Below, piece after piece: positions 8,734-19,991 of a DNA stretch of 64,000 bases (positions are counted from its first letter, which is position 1; the number at the start of each line of letters is the position of its first letter). The stretch spans positions 23,382,427-23,446,426 of the forward strand of contig CM019713.1 of assembly GCA_009760885.1 (NCBI GenBank), written 5' to 3'. The notes beneath the pieces are model-generated. The model saw only the letters and a program-made list of their open reading frames with translations, was not told the origin of the DNA and made no database searches. Position numbers and translations under genes: made by a program. This DNA comes from Achatina immaculata (lineage: Eukaryota > Mollusca > Gastropoda > Stylommatophora > Achatinidae).

Positions 8734-11700
8734 TCATCATCATCATCATCATGTGCCGTGCCGACTGGCGCTGGCTATTAAGCTTCCCCATAGTACACTA
8801 TCCTTCATGCAGGCCATCAGCTCATTTGGTGATCTCCTCTCACACCATCCCGTCAGACTGTCCAGTATCATTTCTCTTGGTCTTCCTCTTGATCTTCTTC
8901 CTTCTATTTTTCCTGTTGTTATAATATTTTCAATGCCCCCTCTTCTCATTGCATGTCCTATGAAAGTACATTGTCTCTCTCTTATCTTTTTGACAAGGTT
9001 TTTGTCTCTCCAGCTCTTCTCCTACATTCTTCATTAGTTATATTTGCTGTCCAGGGGATTCGCAACATTCTTCTAATAAATCACATTTCTGTTGCGCTCA
9101 ATGATTTTTGTGCAGACTTGCCTATTGTCCATGATTCACTTCCATATAACAAGATAGGTTCAATATAGCATTTTAGGACTCGTTTCCTAACATTCATTGA
9201 TAAGGATATATTGCATATTATATTTCTCATTCTCTGAATTGCAGTCTTTGCTTGGCCTATTCTGTTCCTAATTTCTGTTCTGCATTTCCCATCTGAAGTT
9301 ATTACTGCTCTAAGGTATTTGAATTTCTGCACCTGCTTTAGAATAGTTCCGTTCACTTTTATACTGCATGTTGGTGTATTCTGTTTCTTAGATATAATCA
9401 CAGTCTCTGTCTTTCGATGTTCAAAGTAAGGCCTTTCTGTTTACTTTCTTTGGCGCTTTCTCCAAGAGATTTTGCAGGTATTGTTGGTTCTCAGCTATCA
9501 GTACTGTGTCGTCAGCATACCGAAGGTTGTTAATATTGTATCCTCCAATTTTTATGTCTGGTTCTGTGATGATCGTTCTTAGAATATTTTCTCTATACAG
9601 AGAAAAAAAGGCCTGGAGATAGTATACATCTTTATCTCAGCCCTTGTTTTATAGGTTGATATTTTCCAATTCTATTTTCAACTCGAACTGCTGCTTCTTG
9701 CTGCCAGTATAGATGTTTTACAATCCTCAGGTCTTTGCAGTCTATATTGATGTCTTCAAGCATTTTAATAATTTCATTATGTTTCATCTTATCGAATGCC
9801 TTGGTGTAATCAATGAAGCATAAGTAGAGATCTTTCTGTACTTCTAAAGCTCTTTCTGTTAGTGTTCGTAAAGCATAAATGGCATTGTGTGTTCCCTTTC
9901 CTTCAACAAAACCAAACTGTTCATTTGCTATTTTCATTTTTATCTTTTCCCTTGTTCTTCTCATAATGATTATCAGAAGTAGCTTCGTTATGTGACATGA
10001 GAGGCTGATTATCCAGTGTTCATTACATTCCTTTGCACCTGGTTTCTTTGGTAGTGCTATAAACATGGATTTAAGCAAGTCACTGGGCATATAACCACTG
10101 TTGTAAATGTCATTCAGTAACTTGGTTATTATTTTTATTCCTATCTCCTCTAGTGCCTCTATTTCTTCTATTGTTATATTATCAGGCCCAATAGCTTTCC
10201 CTTTCTTCATGTGTTTGATGATATCTATGATTTCATCTTCAAGTATTGGTTCATCACAGTTTTCAGTATCTGGTGTTAATTCTGGTCTTTCTCCTCCATA
10301 TAGCTCACCGATGTACTCTGTCCACCTGTACACAATGTCTTCTTTTCTCATTAACATTTTACCTTCTTTTGATTTCAGGCATCCTGTGGTATTTTATATT
10401 TTATCTTCCTGCCTGTGAGTTCACTAATTCATTTGTGCATGTTTTTGCTGTCTTTATTATGGAAGTCCTCTATTTGTCTGCACTGTTCATTTAACCATAC
10501 TTCCTTTGCTTCTTTGCATTTGCGTCTTATTTCTTTATTTATCTTGCTATATTTTTCTTGTTTATTTTTACTCATTCTCCTCTTGTCCATCAGTCCTAAG
10601 ATGTCGTCTGTCATCCATTTATTTATAGAGGCTTCTTTTTTTTTTGGTGATATTATCTCCTTAACAGTTTGGTGGATAGAATCTCTTAACATTGTTCATT
10701 CTTCATTTATACTATTTGTCTTTGTTATTGCATTGTATCTGTTTGTTATAATAACTTTGTATTATTCTCGCAGTTCTTGGTCATTTTTAAGGAGTTCTGT
10801 ATTCAGTCTGATGTTTCTCACTTTTCTGCATGCTTTCTTTAGCTTTATTCTAATTTTTCCACAGAGTAGGCCATGGTCACTATTGCAGTCGGCTCTTGGC
10901 ATAGCTTTTGTTGTCAGTAATGCGTTCCGGAATCGTCTGTTGATTAATACGTAGTCTATCTGGTTAAAAGTCCTTTTGTCTGGGCTGCACCACGTTGCCA
11001 GTCTTCAGGGATGTTGTTTAAACCAGGTGTTTCCTACAACCATGCTATGTATTCTTGCCCATTCAATTAATTTACTACCTCTGTCATTCCTCTCCCCCAG
11101 TCCATAGTCACCAACGATGTATGAAGTTCTTCCTTTACCAACTTTGGCATTAAAATCTCCCATCACTATAGTAACTTTATGTGATTTTGTGTGTTTTAGG
11201 GCTGTTTCTATGTCATTATAAAATAGCTGTACATCTTCTTCAGAACTTTCAGATGTTGGAGCGTACACTTGTATAATATTTATGTTTATTGGTTGTCCTT
11301 TCATTTGGGCTAGCTGGACTCGGTCAGAGATGTTCAAATATCCTACAATTGTCCTTGCTGTTTGTTCGTCAAATATTATTCCTACTCCTCGTTCATTTTT
11401 CTCACTTCCTGAATACATTATTGTATATTTATCAGAGTTTATCTTCCCTGCACCTGTCCATCTAACTTCACTCATTCATAATATGTTGATCTTCGTCCTT
11501 TCCATTTCCCTCTTTACATTTTCTAATTTTCCAGCCTGGAATTAAGTTCTAACATTCCATGTTGCTATTTTGAACCTGTTAGTTTTGCAACCAGTAGCTT
11601 GATGACGATCTGGCCTCACCTGTGGCTCGTGAGTTGCCCTACCGGACGAGGCTGTTCCAGAGGAACATCCATTAACGTCGTTCATGACAAATCTATTACT

Positions 11701-12115
11701 GTGAATAAGCATAATTGTTCTTGGGAGCTACAACAGTGGTTTCCCGTTGCCTTCTGCCGGTTTGTGTACGGACTCCCCACTAGTCTTTGGACTCCCTGTC
11801 CTGCCCGCAAGGCAGCGGGAGCGAGAGGTTTTAAGGCGCTTCTTACCTGCCTGGTATTCCCTTCACTGAGCACCTGATGCACTTTATAGGAATACCAGAG
11901 CCACCTACTACCCCACCTCGCTCTCTGAGTCTACCGCCAGTTGGTCTGCGCCTGCTTATTTGGGCAAATCCTTATTCACAGGGATCCTCCATATCTGAAG
12001 GACTTTCATCATCCGCCGCCTGTGACGCGCTGGGTTGGGGATGGTCGCCCCAGCTTTACCCAGCAGAATTTTACCTGCAACAACTTTATGCACCGCTCTA
12101 AAAACCTTTCACTAA
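8734..12115 (-). mobile_element. Nearly full-length decayed RTE-like LINE with (ATG)n tail
   Basis: A minus-strand element of about 3.4 kb. It has a 5' leader (about 12115-11686), one long broken ORF (11685-8749) and a 3' tail of ATG repeats (8751-8734 on the plus map, CAT repeats). The leader includes GGCAACGGGAAACCACTG and GTAGCTCCCAAGAACAAT, which resembles the leader of the 60-kb element. A 5'-truncated copy of the same family, also with an ATG tail, is nested at 63226-63541. The exact 5' end is uncertain because a TAT/TAG microsatellite follows. Confidence 0.75.
8749..11685 (-). pseudogene. RTE-like endonuclease-reverse transcriptase ORF, broken
   Basis: From a plausible start at 11685 the frame reaches the APE-type endonuclease motif FKIATWNVRT (about 11560), then breaks. 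Further motifs are MSEVRWTGAGK, QVYAPTSE and MGDFNAKVGKG. The RT follows with KAIGPDNITIEEI, ANEQFGFVEGKGTHNAIYAL, CFIDYTKAFDKM, CILSPGLFSLY and an intact YADDT box (about 9522-9508). The C-terminus has GKIEGRRSRGRPREMIL and ends in SRHGT-stop, with the stop codon overlapping the ATG tail. Length of about 980 codons fits RTE/BovB-like proteins. Multiple stops and frameshifts inactivate it. Confidence 0.75.
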
Positions 12116-12155
12116 TCAGTCATTTTACCTTCGGTGAGCGCCAAACATTACATTA

Positions 12156-12691
12156 TTATTTATATTATTATTATTATTATTATTATTAGTAGTAGTAGTA
12201 GTAGCAGTAGTAGTAGTAGTAGTAGTGGTAGTAGTGGTAGTAGTAGCAGTAGTAGTGGTAGTAGTAGTAGTAGTGGTAGTAGTGGTAGTAGTAGCAGTAG
12301 TAGTAGTAGTAGTAGTAGTGGTAGTAGTGGTAGTAGTGGTAGTAGTAGCAGTAGTAGTGGTAGTAGTAGCAGTAGTAGTGGTAGTAGTAGTAGTAGTAGT
12401 AGTGGTAGTAGTAGTAGTAGTAGTGGTAGTAGTAGTAGTAGTAGTGGTAGTAGTGGTAGTAGTAGCAGTAGTAGTGGTAGTAGTGGTAGTAGTGGTAGTA
12501 GTAGCAGTAGTAGTGGTAGTAGTAGTAGTAGTGGTAGTAGTGGTAGTAGTGGTAGTAGTAGCAGTAGTAGTGGTAGTAGTAGCAGTAGTAGTGGTAGTAG
12601 TAGTAGTAGTAGTGGTAGTAGTAGTAGTAGTAGTAGAGTAGTAGTGGTAGTAGTAGTAGTAGTAGTAGCAGTAGTAGTAGTAGTAGTAGTG

Positions 12692-12731
<40 letters not shown>

Positions 12732-12744
12732 CAGTAGCAGTAGC

Positions 12745-12802
<58 letters not shown>
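12156..12802. repeat. TAT/TAG microsatellite
   Basis: A short TAT run at 12156-12188 passes into about 610 bp of TAG repeats with interspersed TGG and CAG variants. All six frames are open across most of it, giving spurious poly-Ser, poly-Val, poly-Thr, poly-Leu, poly-Tyr and poly-Ala frames. The right end abuts the left arm of the Penelope-like element. Confidence 0.97.
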
Positions 12803-13408
12803 AATAAGGTAGACAGAGGTGTATGGTGCAGTTTTACAGAGTGAGGGAGGGAGTGAGTAAGATGAGAAAAAAAACGAATAGAAAGTATGAGAATGTATAA
12901 ATGAAAAACATAAAACATCCGATATTTCGGCGTGAGCCTTATTCGAGGATACATACAAAACGAGACAAAAACACGAAAACTTATCTGAATGTGTCTTCCT
13001 CCAAGTCGAAAACAGAAATGTGTGTAGTAGAAGGGAGAAGGAAAGGCCACGCTGCCTCTAACAAAAGATGCCCGATAGAGCCAATCGTAAAAGAAGAGGC
13101 GGAGAGAGAGGAGGAGAACAAGTGGGAGAAAGGGGTGGAGGGAGGCAATAGAAACATGATAGCCTCTAGAGGTGTCGGGGGGGGGGGAGGGAAAGAGGGG
13201 AGGGAAAAGGGTACGCGGAGAGATAATGAATGAAGAACATAAACACCTGCAGGGAGAAAATGTTAAACTGGTGAATAGGACAAGACCCTAATGACACCAA
13301 TATGTTGGCATAGAAGAAAAGAGGGTGGTGGTAGGGAGGGGTAGCATAGAGAAAGAAAACAGAGTTTAAAAAAAGTTACAGAAAGCTGAAGACATTGTTA
13401 ATTCCAGC
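12803..13408 (-). repeat. Left inverted arm of Penelope-like element
   Basis: Inverted copy of 14758-15352. Shared landmarks include CTTATTCGAGGATACAT, the TGTCTTCCTCCAAGTCG region and CCAATATGTTGGCATAGAAG. Small differences are present (for example a G-run length change near 13178). It has no coding content of its own. Confidence 0.92.
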
Positions 13409-13444
13409 TTTGTTAATTCCATTGTTAACTGTTAATTCCAGCAT

Positions 13445-14790
13445 GTAGTATCCTTATACACATCCATCCCGCATGATCAGGGACTTCATGCCGTCAAGTT
13501 CTTTCTGAACAAAAGACGCAATCCCTCTATTCCTACGTGTACTATTCTGCGCCTTACACAACTTGTCATCCAACTCAGTTCTTTTGAATTCAATGGCCTT
13601 TACTTCGACCAGATTAGTGGTGTAGCCATGGGTACCAAGATGGGCCCCAGCTACGCCTGTCTGTTCATGGGCCACTTCGAACACAAGGTTCTGAGAGCCT
13701 TTAGAGACCTTTTCCCGCCTTCTATAGACGCTACATAGATGACGGCATTGGGGTCACATCAATGCCAGAGGAAGACCTTAACAACTTTATCAGTTTTATT
13801 AAGGAGTACAATCCTATCATTTCTTTCACCTCCCATATCTCTGCTACTTCCGCCAACTTTCTTGACACTGCCGTCACTAACGGCCCTTCCGGGTTTACTA
13901 CTTCTATTCACTATAAACCTACAGACTCTCACAGCTACCTCCTGTACTCTTCCTCACATCCCAGATCGTGTAAGGACTCTATTCCTTTTTCCCAGCTTCT
14001 TAGGTTGCGACGTTTGTGTAATGAGGATTTGGATTTCCAGGATCAAGGCCATATAATGCTAGATTTCTTCCGTCGACGCGGCTATCCAGAACACGTTCTC
14101 TCGTCATCTTGGAATCGCATTAGCCATATATCGCGGCAACAAGCTCTCACCCCTAAACCGCACTGTAGCTCGGACAGAGTGAAACTAGTACTCACGTACC
14201 ACCCTCATAGCTTGGCAGTTAAAAACATACTGTTTCGCCATCTCCATCTCCTCCAGACCGAGCCTGAGACACGTGAACCTTCTGGGGAACCCCCATTGGT
14301 GGCCTACAGACGGGACAAGAACCTCAGGGACCTTTTAATTCGTAGTCATCTTAAGACAGATGACACTTTTTATGGTACCAGACGTTACGGACGCCGTAGA
14401 TGTAACACTTGTCCGTTTGTTGTCGAGGCTAGCCAGATCTCCTTCCCTAAGTCCACGTTATCAGTTCAGGAGGGTTTCACCTGTACGTCACGTAATGTTA
14501 TTTATGCTATCATGTGCTAACGTTGCGGTTTGAAGTACATAGGGGAGACTGGCTTACGGTTAGGAGATCGATTTCGCCAGCATCTCAATGATATTTCTAA
14601 GAGGCCCTGGACACCTGTGGCTAAACATTTTTGCCTTAGCAACCACAGGGGTAAACAGGACATTTCTGTTAGTGCGATCCGCTCTTGTTCTGCTGATGTA
14701 CGATCTCGGAGGGTCCTAGAACAGCGCCTTATTTTCCAGACTGGCTGTCTCCACCCAGCTGGAATTAACAGTGTCTTCAGCTTCCTGTAA
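13445..14790 (+). pseudogene. Penelope-like reverse transcriptase with GIY-YIG endonuclease
   Basis: The frame begins within RT motif A at VVSLYTSIPHDQGL, so the upstream RT and the N-terminus are lost. Next come FEFNGLYFDQISG, GVAMGTKMGPSYACLF (about 13619-13664) and, after a frameshift, RYIDDGIGV (catalytic YIDD at 13732-13743). Thumb and linker follow with HYKPTDSHSYLLYSSSHP and GRRRCNTCPF. The C-terminal GIY-YIG nuclease has NVIYAIMC, an in-frame TAA at 14518-14520, then RCGLKYIGETGLRLGDRF. The ORF ends at 14790, just where the inverted arm begins. The domain order RT then GIY-YIG is diagnostic of Penelope-like elements. This copy is inactive. Confidence 0.85.
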
Positions 14791-15352
14791 CTTTTTTAAA
14801 ACTCTACTTTCTTTCTCTATGCTATCCCTCCCTACCACCACCCTCTTTTCTTCTATGCCAACATATTGGTGTCTTTAGGACCTTGTCCTATTCACCAGTT
14901 TCACATTTTCTCCCTGCAGATGTTTATGTTCTTCATTCATTATCTCTCCGCGTCCCCTTTTCCCTCCCCCTCCCGACACCTCTAGCGGCTATTATGTTTC
15001 TACTGCCTTCCCCCCACCCCTTTCCCCCACTTGTTCTCCTCCTCTCTCTCCACCTCTTCTTTACGATTGGCTCTATCGGGCATCTTTTGTTAGAGGCAGC
15101 GTGGTCTTTCCTTCTCCCTTCTACTACACACATTTCTGTTTTCGACTTGGAGGAAGACACATTCAGATAAGTTTTCGTGTTTTTGTCTCGTTTTGTATGT
15201 ATCCTCGAATAAGGCTCACGCCGAAATATCGGATGTTGTATGTTTTTCATTGATACATTCTCATACTTTCTATTCGTTTTTTTCTCACCTTACTCACTCC
15301 CTCCCTCACTTTGTAAAACTGCACCATACACCTCTGTCTACCTTTTTTATTT
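14758..15352 (+). repeat. Right inverted arm (3' end) of Penelope-like element
   Basis: Starts in the last codons of the ORF and runs through the 3' untranslated region to CCTCTGTCTACC near 15350. It pairs with 12803-13408 in inverse orientation. Confidence 0.92.
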
Positions 15353-15385
15353 AAACCAGTTTTGCTGCAGTCGCCATCCCTTTTA

Positions 15386-15406
15386 GTAGTAGTAGTAGTA
15401 GTAGAT

Positions 15407-15461
<55 letters not shown>

Positions 15462-15540
15462 CAGTAGCAATGATAGTATCAGCAATAGTAGCAGCAGCAA
15501 CAGTAGCAGCGGCAGCAGCAGTAGCAGCAATAAGTGGAGG
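15386..15540. repeat. TAG/CAG microsatellite right of the Penelope-like element
   Basis: TAG repeats (15386-15463) that degrade into AGC/AGT/CAA mixtures. Probably the continuation of the 12156-12802 microsatellite, split by the element. Confidence 0.9.
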
Positions 15541-15910
15541 AGAAACAGAAGAATCAATAGTAGTATGAAAGCATCAACTGAAGTTCATTTTCATTAGACA
15601 AAGCTGCATATTTATTTCGTCGTTCTTTGCGTTGTCATCCTTACTTAAATTATTCTTAAGAAGATTTTAATGTGAGTTGGTCTGGGGTTAGGAGCAGCAA
15701 CCTTCCGTCGTAGCTGCAAAAGCTCAGAAATGATTCTCGTTCTGTCGAAAACAGGCACAGAAGAACGGAAAATATGATTTGTACTTGAACTATGTGAGAT
15801 TGATCTCGCGATGGGGGGTGGGGGGGGGGAGCCCAGCCTGACCTTGCAACATTTTCCTCATGTTCACACATTTGCTACTGCAACAAGCACTCATAGTTCA
15901 TAAACAGAAG
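15541..15910. other. No feature seen
   Basis: About 370 bp of sequence with one G-run (15814-15829) and no coding or repeat signal. Confidence 0.5.
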
Positions 15911-15975
15911 ACAAAACAAACAAACAAACAAACAAACAAACAAACAGACAAAAGCAAACAAACAGACAATAGTTT
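15911..15975. repeat. (AAAC)n microsatellite
   Basis: Tetranucleotide CAAA repeats with a few CAGA variants. Confidence 0.95.
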
Positions 15976-16099
15976 TAAAGAGAAAATACCGAATCAAAAG
16001 AGCGAAAAGCGAAAGGAAAAGGATTCGCAAATCTAGAAGAAGAAAACACAATACCGAGGTCTTTGACCGAACTTCCAGAGAAACACTGGACTGAAGTTG

Positions 16100-16168
16100 T
16101 GAGTGTGTGTGTGTGTGTGTGTGTGTATGTGAGTATGTGTATGTGTGTGTGTGTGTGGGGGGGGGGAG
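16100..16168. repeat. (GT)n microsatellite with G-run
   Basis: GT repeats interrupted by GTAT/GAGT, ending in a run of about 11 G. Confidence 0.95.
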
Positions 16169-16463
16169 TGAAGAACCATTATTTGTATCTGCTCAGATGA
16201 AGGACCCGTACTTTTACGGGAACTTCGTAAGGCAGTACAAAACTATCTTTAGGTCCCCTGTTCTACTTACTAGCCACTCTGCTTTGTCCGGAAAGAGTTC
16301 TCATTAAACTGGAGGAAATCTTCCAGGATCTCAGAGCAATGCACCGGCTTCATTCCCTCTAGCTGGAAGTAACCACAGGGCATCAGGCAAGCAGGCGGTA
16401 TACTGTTACAATAGGTTATATAATGTTATAACATCGTTGCTGAGCAGAAGAGAGCAGATGTTT

Positions 16464-16466
<3 letters not shown>

Positions 16467-16531
<65 letters not shown>
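16467..16531. repeat. (CT)n microsatellite
   Basis: An uninterrupted CT run of about 65 bp. Confidence 0.97.
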
Positions 16532-16533
<2 letters not shown>

Positions 16534-16688
16534 ATTAACCCACGAATAATTAGTGTATAAGTATATAAATCTAAGTACACCTTGTATAACTATACACGAA
16601 GCCATTGCAGTAAAGCTGCGATAACAAAATGTATAAACTAGGAAAAAAGTAGGAACAGTTTTATTACTGAAACGAGTACAAAGATGTG

Positions 16689-16793
16689 ACTTGTAAGAGG
16701 CTGTGACTTTTAGGAGACTGAGTTGTAAGAGGCTGTGACTTATAAGAGGCTGTGACTTATAAGAGGCTGTGACTTATAAGAGGCTGTGTTTTT
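16689..16793. repeat. 17-18-bp tandem repeat, about 6 copies
   Basis: Units contain AAGAGGCTGTGACTTAT, with the first copies slightly diverged. Confidence 0.9.
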
Positions 16794-16956
16794 ATACACT
16801 CCCCCCTCACCCCCCGACGCCCTTATGGCCCTTGAGAAATGCACCGGCCTTACCACCTCCCGCCCCACCCCCAACCCCCGTTCAAAGGGTCTGTGTAGAG
16901 GAAGAAACAGGGAATGCATAGGTAGAGATAATTACAAAACAAATGATGCAAACAAT

Positions 16957-17216
16957 AGACAGACCAGGGGTTCTCAAACAGTAGTGGATGTTTTTACCCT
17001 TACTTCCTCGGGAATTTTAGTTTTTTTTCCCGAGTGGGGGGGGGGGGAATTGAATCACAGAGAGACACAGAGTCTTTGAATTATATGCATGTTATTTGGA
17101 ATTAACCCTTATGAGTCGGACAACCTTGGAAAGAGTGAAGGGGAAGTAGTGATATTATGATCTTTGATGAAAAGAGTGCATGGGGGAAAAAAAGGTTGGG
17201 AACCACTGAGACAGAC
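16957..17216. mobile_element. hAT-type MITE with 8-bp target-site duplication
   Basis: The element 16965-17208 (244 bp) starts CAGGGGTTCTCAAAC and ends GGTTGGGAACCACTG. These are imperfect inverted ends of the CAGNGGTTCYCAA type known from hAT transposons. Both sides carry the identical 8-bp AGACAGAC (16957-16964 and 17209-17216), the target-duplication length typical of hAT. The interior has no transposase and includes a G-run near 17035, so it is non-autonomous. Confidence 0.8.
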
Positions 17217-17332
17217 GGTAGATAAGGGAGACAACACATTTAAAACACACCAGTGAGAGGAGTACGAAAACCGCTTACGTGGGCTAAAGTGGAGCGGGAA
17301 AACCAGTGACGCTCTCATCGATAATCATTACC

Positions 17333-17380
<48 letters not shown>

Positions 17381-17383
17381 AAA
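17333..17383. repeat. (AAC)n microsatellite
   Basis: CAA repeats of about 50 bp. Confidence 0.95.
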
Positions 17384-17760
17384 CGTGACTCTCAGACACA
17401 GATTGATGTACTTTAGGATGATGGAAAAGGGGTGGGGGAAGATATCGAATTACTACACAATATTAAATGTCAAAATCGGTGAAGTAAGCCATTATTGTTA
17501 AGTCTTTAAACGGTTGCACGCGCTTGCAGATACACACACACACACAGATACACACCCGCACCTGAAGGGAAGAAAAACTGTCGTTTGTTAGAATAAGTTT
17601 AGGAGATCTGAACAGTAAAACCGTGTAAGTAAATGCTGATTTTCGTTTTGGTCGTAGGTTTGTAGAAATGAGGTACGCAAGGACTTACAAAACATTTCAG
17701 CTTTAAGGGACTGTGGCAGGGACAGTATTTTACTGGGTGAGACACAGGAAAGTTTGGTCG
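17384..17760. other. No feature seen
   Basis: Unique sequence with a short CA run near 17531-17546. The minus-strand frames that enter here are extensions of the frames through the adjacent array, not genes. Confidence 0.5.
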
Positions 17761-17778
17761 CTGCTTGGCGAGAGACAC

Positions 17779-19795
17779 GATGGAGAGAGCAGAGACAGTC
17801 TGAGGGAGATCGAGACAAGATGGAGAGAGCAGAGACAGTCTGAGGGAGATCGAGACAAGATGGAGAGAACAGAGACAGTCTGAGGGAGATCGAGACAAGA
17901 TGGAGAGAACAGAGACAGTCTGAGGGAGATCGAGACAAGATGGAGAGAGCAGAGACAGTCTGAGGGAGATCGAGACAAGATGGAGAGAGCAGAGACAGTC
18001 TGAGGGAGATCGAGACAAGATGGAGAGAACAGAGACAGTCTGAGGGAGATCGAGACAAGATGGAGAGAACAGAGACAGTCTGAGGGAGATGGAGACAAGA
18101 TGGAGAGAGCAGAGACAGTCTGAGGGAGATGGAGACAAGATGGAGAGAACAGAGACAGTCTGAGGGAGATCGAGACAAGATGGAGAGAGCAGAGACAGTC
18201 TGATGGAGATCGAGACAAGATGGAGAGAGCAGAGACAGTCTGAGGGAGATCGAGACAAGATGGAGAGAGCAGAGACAGTCTGAGGGAGATCGAGACAAGA
18301 TGGAGAGAGCAGAGACAGTCTGAGGGAGATCGAGACAAGATGGAGAGAACAGAGACAGTCTGAGGGAGATCGAGACAAGATGGAGAGAACAGAGACAGTC
18401 TGAGGGAGATCGAGACAAGATGGAGAGAGCAGAGACAGTCTGAGGGAGATCGAGACAAGATGGAGAGAACAGAGACAGTCTGAGGGAGATCGAGACAAGA
18501 TGGAGAGAACAGAGACAGTCTGATGGAGATCGAGACAAGATGGAGAGAGCAGAGACAGTCTGAGGGAGATCGAGACAAGATGGAGAGAGCAGAGACAGTC
18601 TGAGGGAGATCGAGACAAGATGGAGAGAACAGAGACAGTCTGAGGGAGATGGAGACAAGATGGAGAGAGCAGAGACAGTCTGAGGGAGATCGAGACAAGA
18701 TGGAAAGAGCAGAGACAGTCTGAGGGAGATCGAGACAAGATGGAGAGAGCAGACAGTCTGAGGGAGATCGAGACAAGATGGAGAGAGCAGAGACAGTCTG
18801 AGGGAGATCGAGACAAGATGGAGAGAACAGAGACAGTCTGAGGGAGATCGAGACAAGATGGAGAGAACAGAGACAGTCTGAGGGAGATCGAGACAAGATG
18901 GAGAGAGCAGAGACAGTCTGAGGGAGATCGAGACAAGATGGAGAGAACAGAGACAGTCTGAGGGAGATCGAGACAAGATGGAGAGAACAGAGACAGTCTG
19001 ATGGAGATCGAGACAAGATGGAGAGAGCAGAGACAGTCTGAGGGAGATCGAGACAAGATGGAGAGAGCAGAGACAGTCTGAGGGAGATCGAGACAAGATG
19101 GAGAGAACAGAGACAGTCTGAGGGAGATGGAGACAAGATGGAGAGAGCAGAGACAGTCTGAGGGAGATCGAGACAAGATGGAAAGAGCAGAGACAGTCTG
19201 AGGGAGATCGAGACAAGATGGAGAGAGCAGAGACAGTCTGAGGGAGATCGAGACAAGATGGAGAGAGCAGAGACAGTCTGATGGAGATCGAGACAAGATG
19301 GAGAGAACAGAGACAGAGCGAGATCGAGACAAGATGGAGAGAACAGAGACAGAGCGAGATGGAGACAAAATGGAGAGAGCAGAGACAGTCTGAGGGAGAT
19401 TGAGACAAGATGAAAAACAGAGACAGTTTGAGAGAGATTGAGACAAGATGAAAAACAGAGACAGTTTGAGAGAGATTGAGACAAGATGGAGAACAGAGAC
19501 AGTTTGAGAGAAATTGAGACAAGATGAAAAACAGAGACAATTTGAGAGAGATGGAGACAAGATGGAGAACAGAGACAGTTTGAGAGAGATTGAGACAAGA
19601 TGGAAAACAGAGACAGTTTGAGAGAGATTGAGACAAGATGGAAAACAGAGACAGTTTGAGAGAGATTGAGACAAGATGGAAAACAGAGACAGTTTGAGAG
19701 AGATGAAGACAAGATGGAGAACAGAGACAGTCTGAGAGAGATTGAGGCAAAAGAGAGAAAACAGAGACAGTCTGAGCAAGATCGAGACACGTCGT
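17779..19795. repeat. 40-bp minisatellite, about 50 units, with higher-order structure
   Basis: From 17779 to about 19400 the units are 40 bp, each with GAGACAAGATGGAGAGA and GACAGTCTGAGGGAGAT. From about 19400 to 19795 a diverged 37-38-bp form follows (GTTTGAGAGAGATTG). Units differ at diagnostic sites (AGC/AAC, CGAG/GGAG, TGAGGG/TGATGG, GAGAG/GAAAG). The pattern of 11-12 successive units from about 18301 recurs from about 18777, a higher-order repeat of about 476 bp. The unit is 40 bp, so each frame cycles through all three phases. No stop arises on the minus strand, producing three overlapping open frames of about 700 codons that are not genes. Confidence 0.97.
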
Positions 19796-19990
19796 GGCCA
19801 TCATCAAGTTGAGACCCATTTTTCGGTCGCAGAAGGAGTCTGAATTATGATCAGGAGAAGATATTTTAAAAAAAATTACACTTAAAAAACCCAACTGCTT
19901 TATGTTTTCACATACAAGCAGTAGAGCAGCACGTACCGCAGTCGCTACTAATCATTGATTAAAACATTTTTTTTTGTTTTCGTTGGTCGC
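19796..19990. other. Spacer between arrays
   Basis: Unique sequence, no motif seen. Confidence 0.5.
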
Positions 19991-19991
19991 A

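Larger units (their letters stand above)
12803..15352 (+). mobile_element. Penelope-like element, 5'-truncated, with long inverted arms
   Basis: A plus-strand RT/GIY-YIG coding remnant (13445-14790) is flanked by inverted arms of about 600 bp: 12803-13408 and 14758-15352. The right arm is the natural 3' end, starting at the last codons of the ORF (GINSVFSFL); the left arm is an inverted copy of it. Inverted or direct LTR-like repeats and 5' truncation are known habits of Penelope-like elements. TAG microsatellite lies on both sides, immediately on the left and about 34 bp beyond the right arm. Between the left arm and the ORF (13409-13444) the motif GTTAATTCCA is repeated, suggesting microhomology at the junction. 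Confidence 0.82.

Noticed and set aside
12134..13050. Poly-Ser, poly-Thr, poly-Val, poly-Leu and poly-Tyr frames
   Set aside because: TAG microsatellite read in six frames.
17588..19894. Three overlapping minus-strand open frames of about 690-770 codons
   Set aside because: They are one 40-bp repeat read in three phases with no stop codon in any. There is no start context, domain or non-repetitive coding portion.
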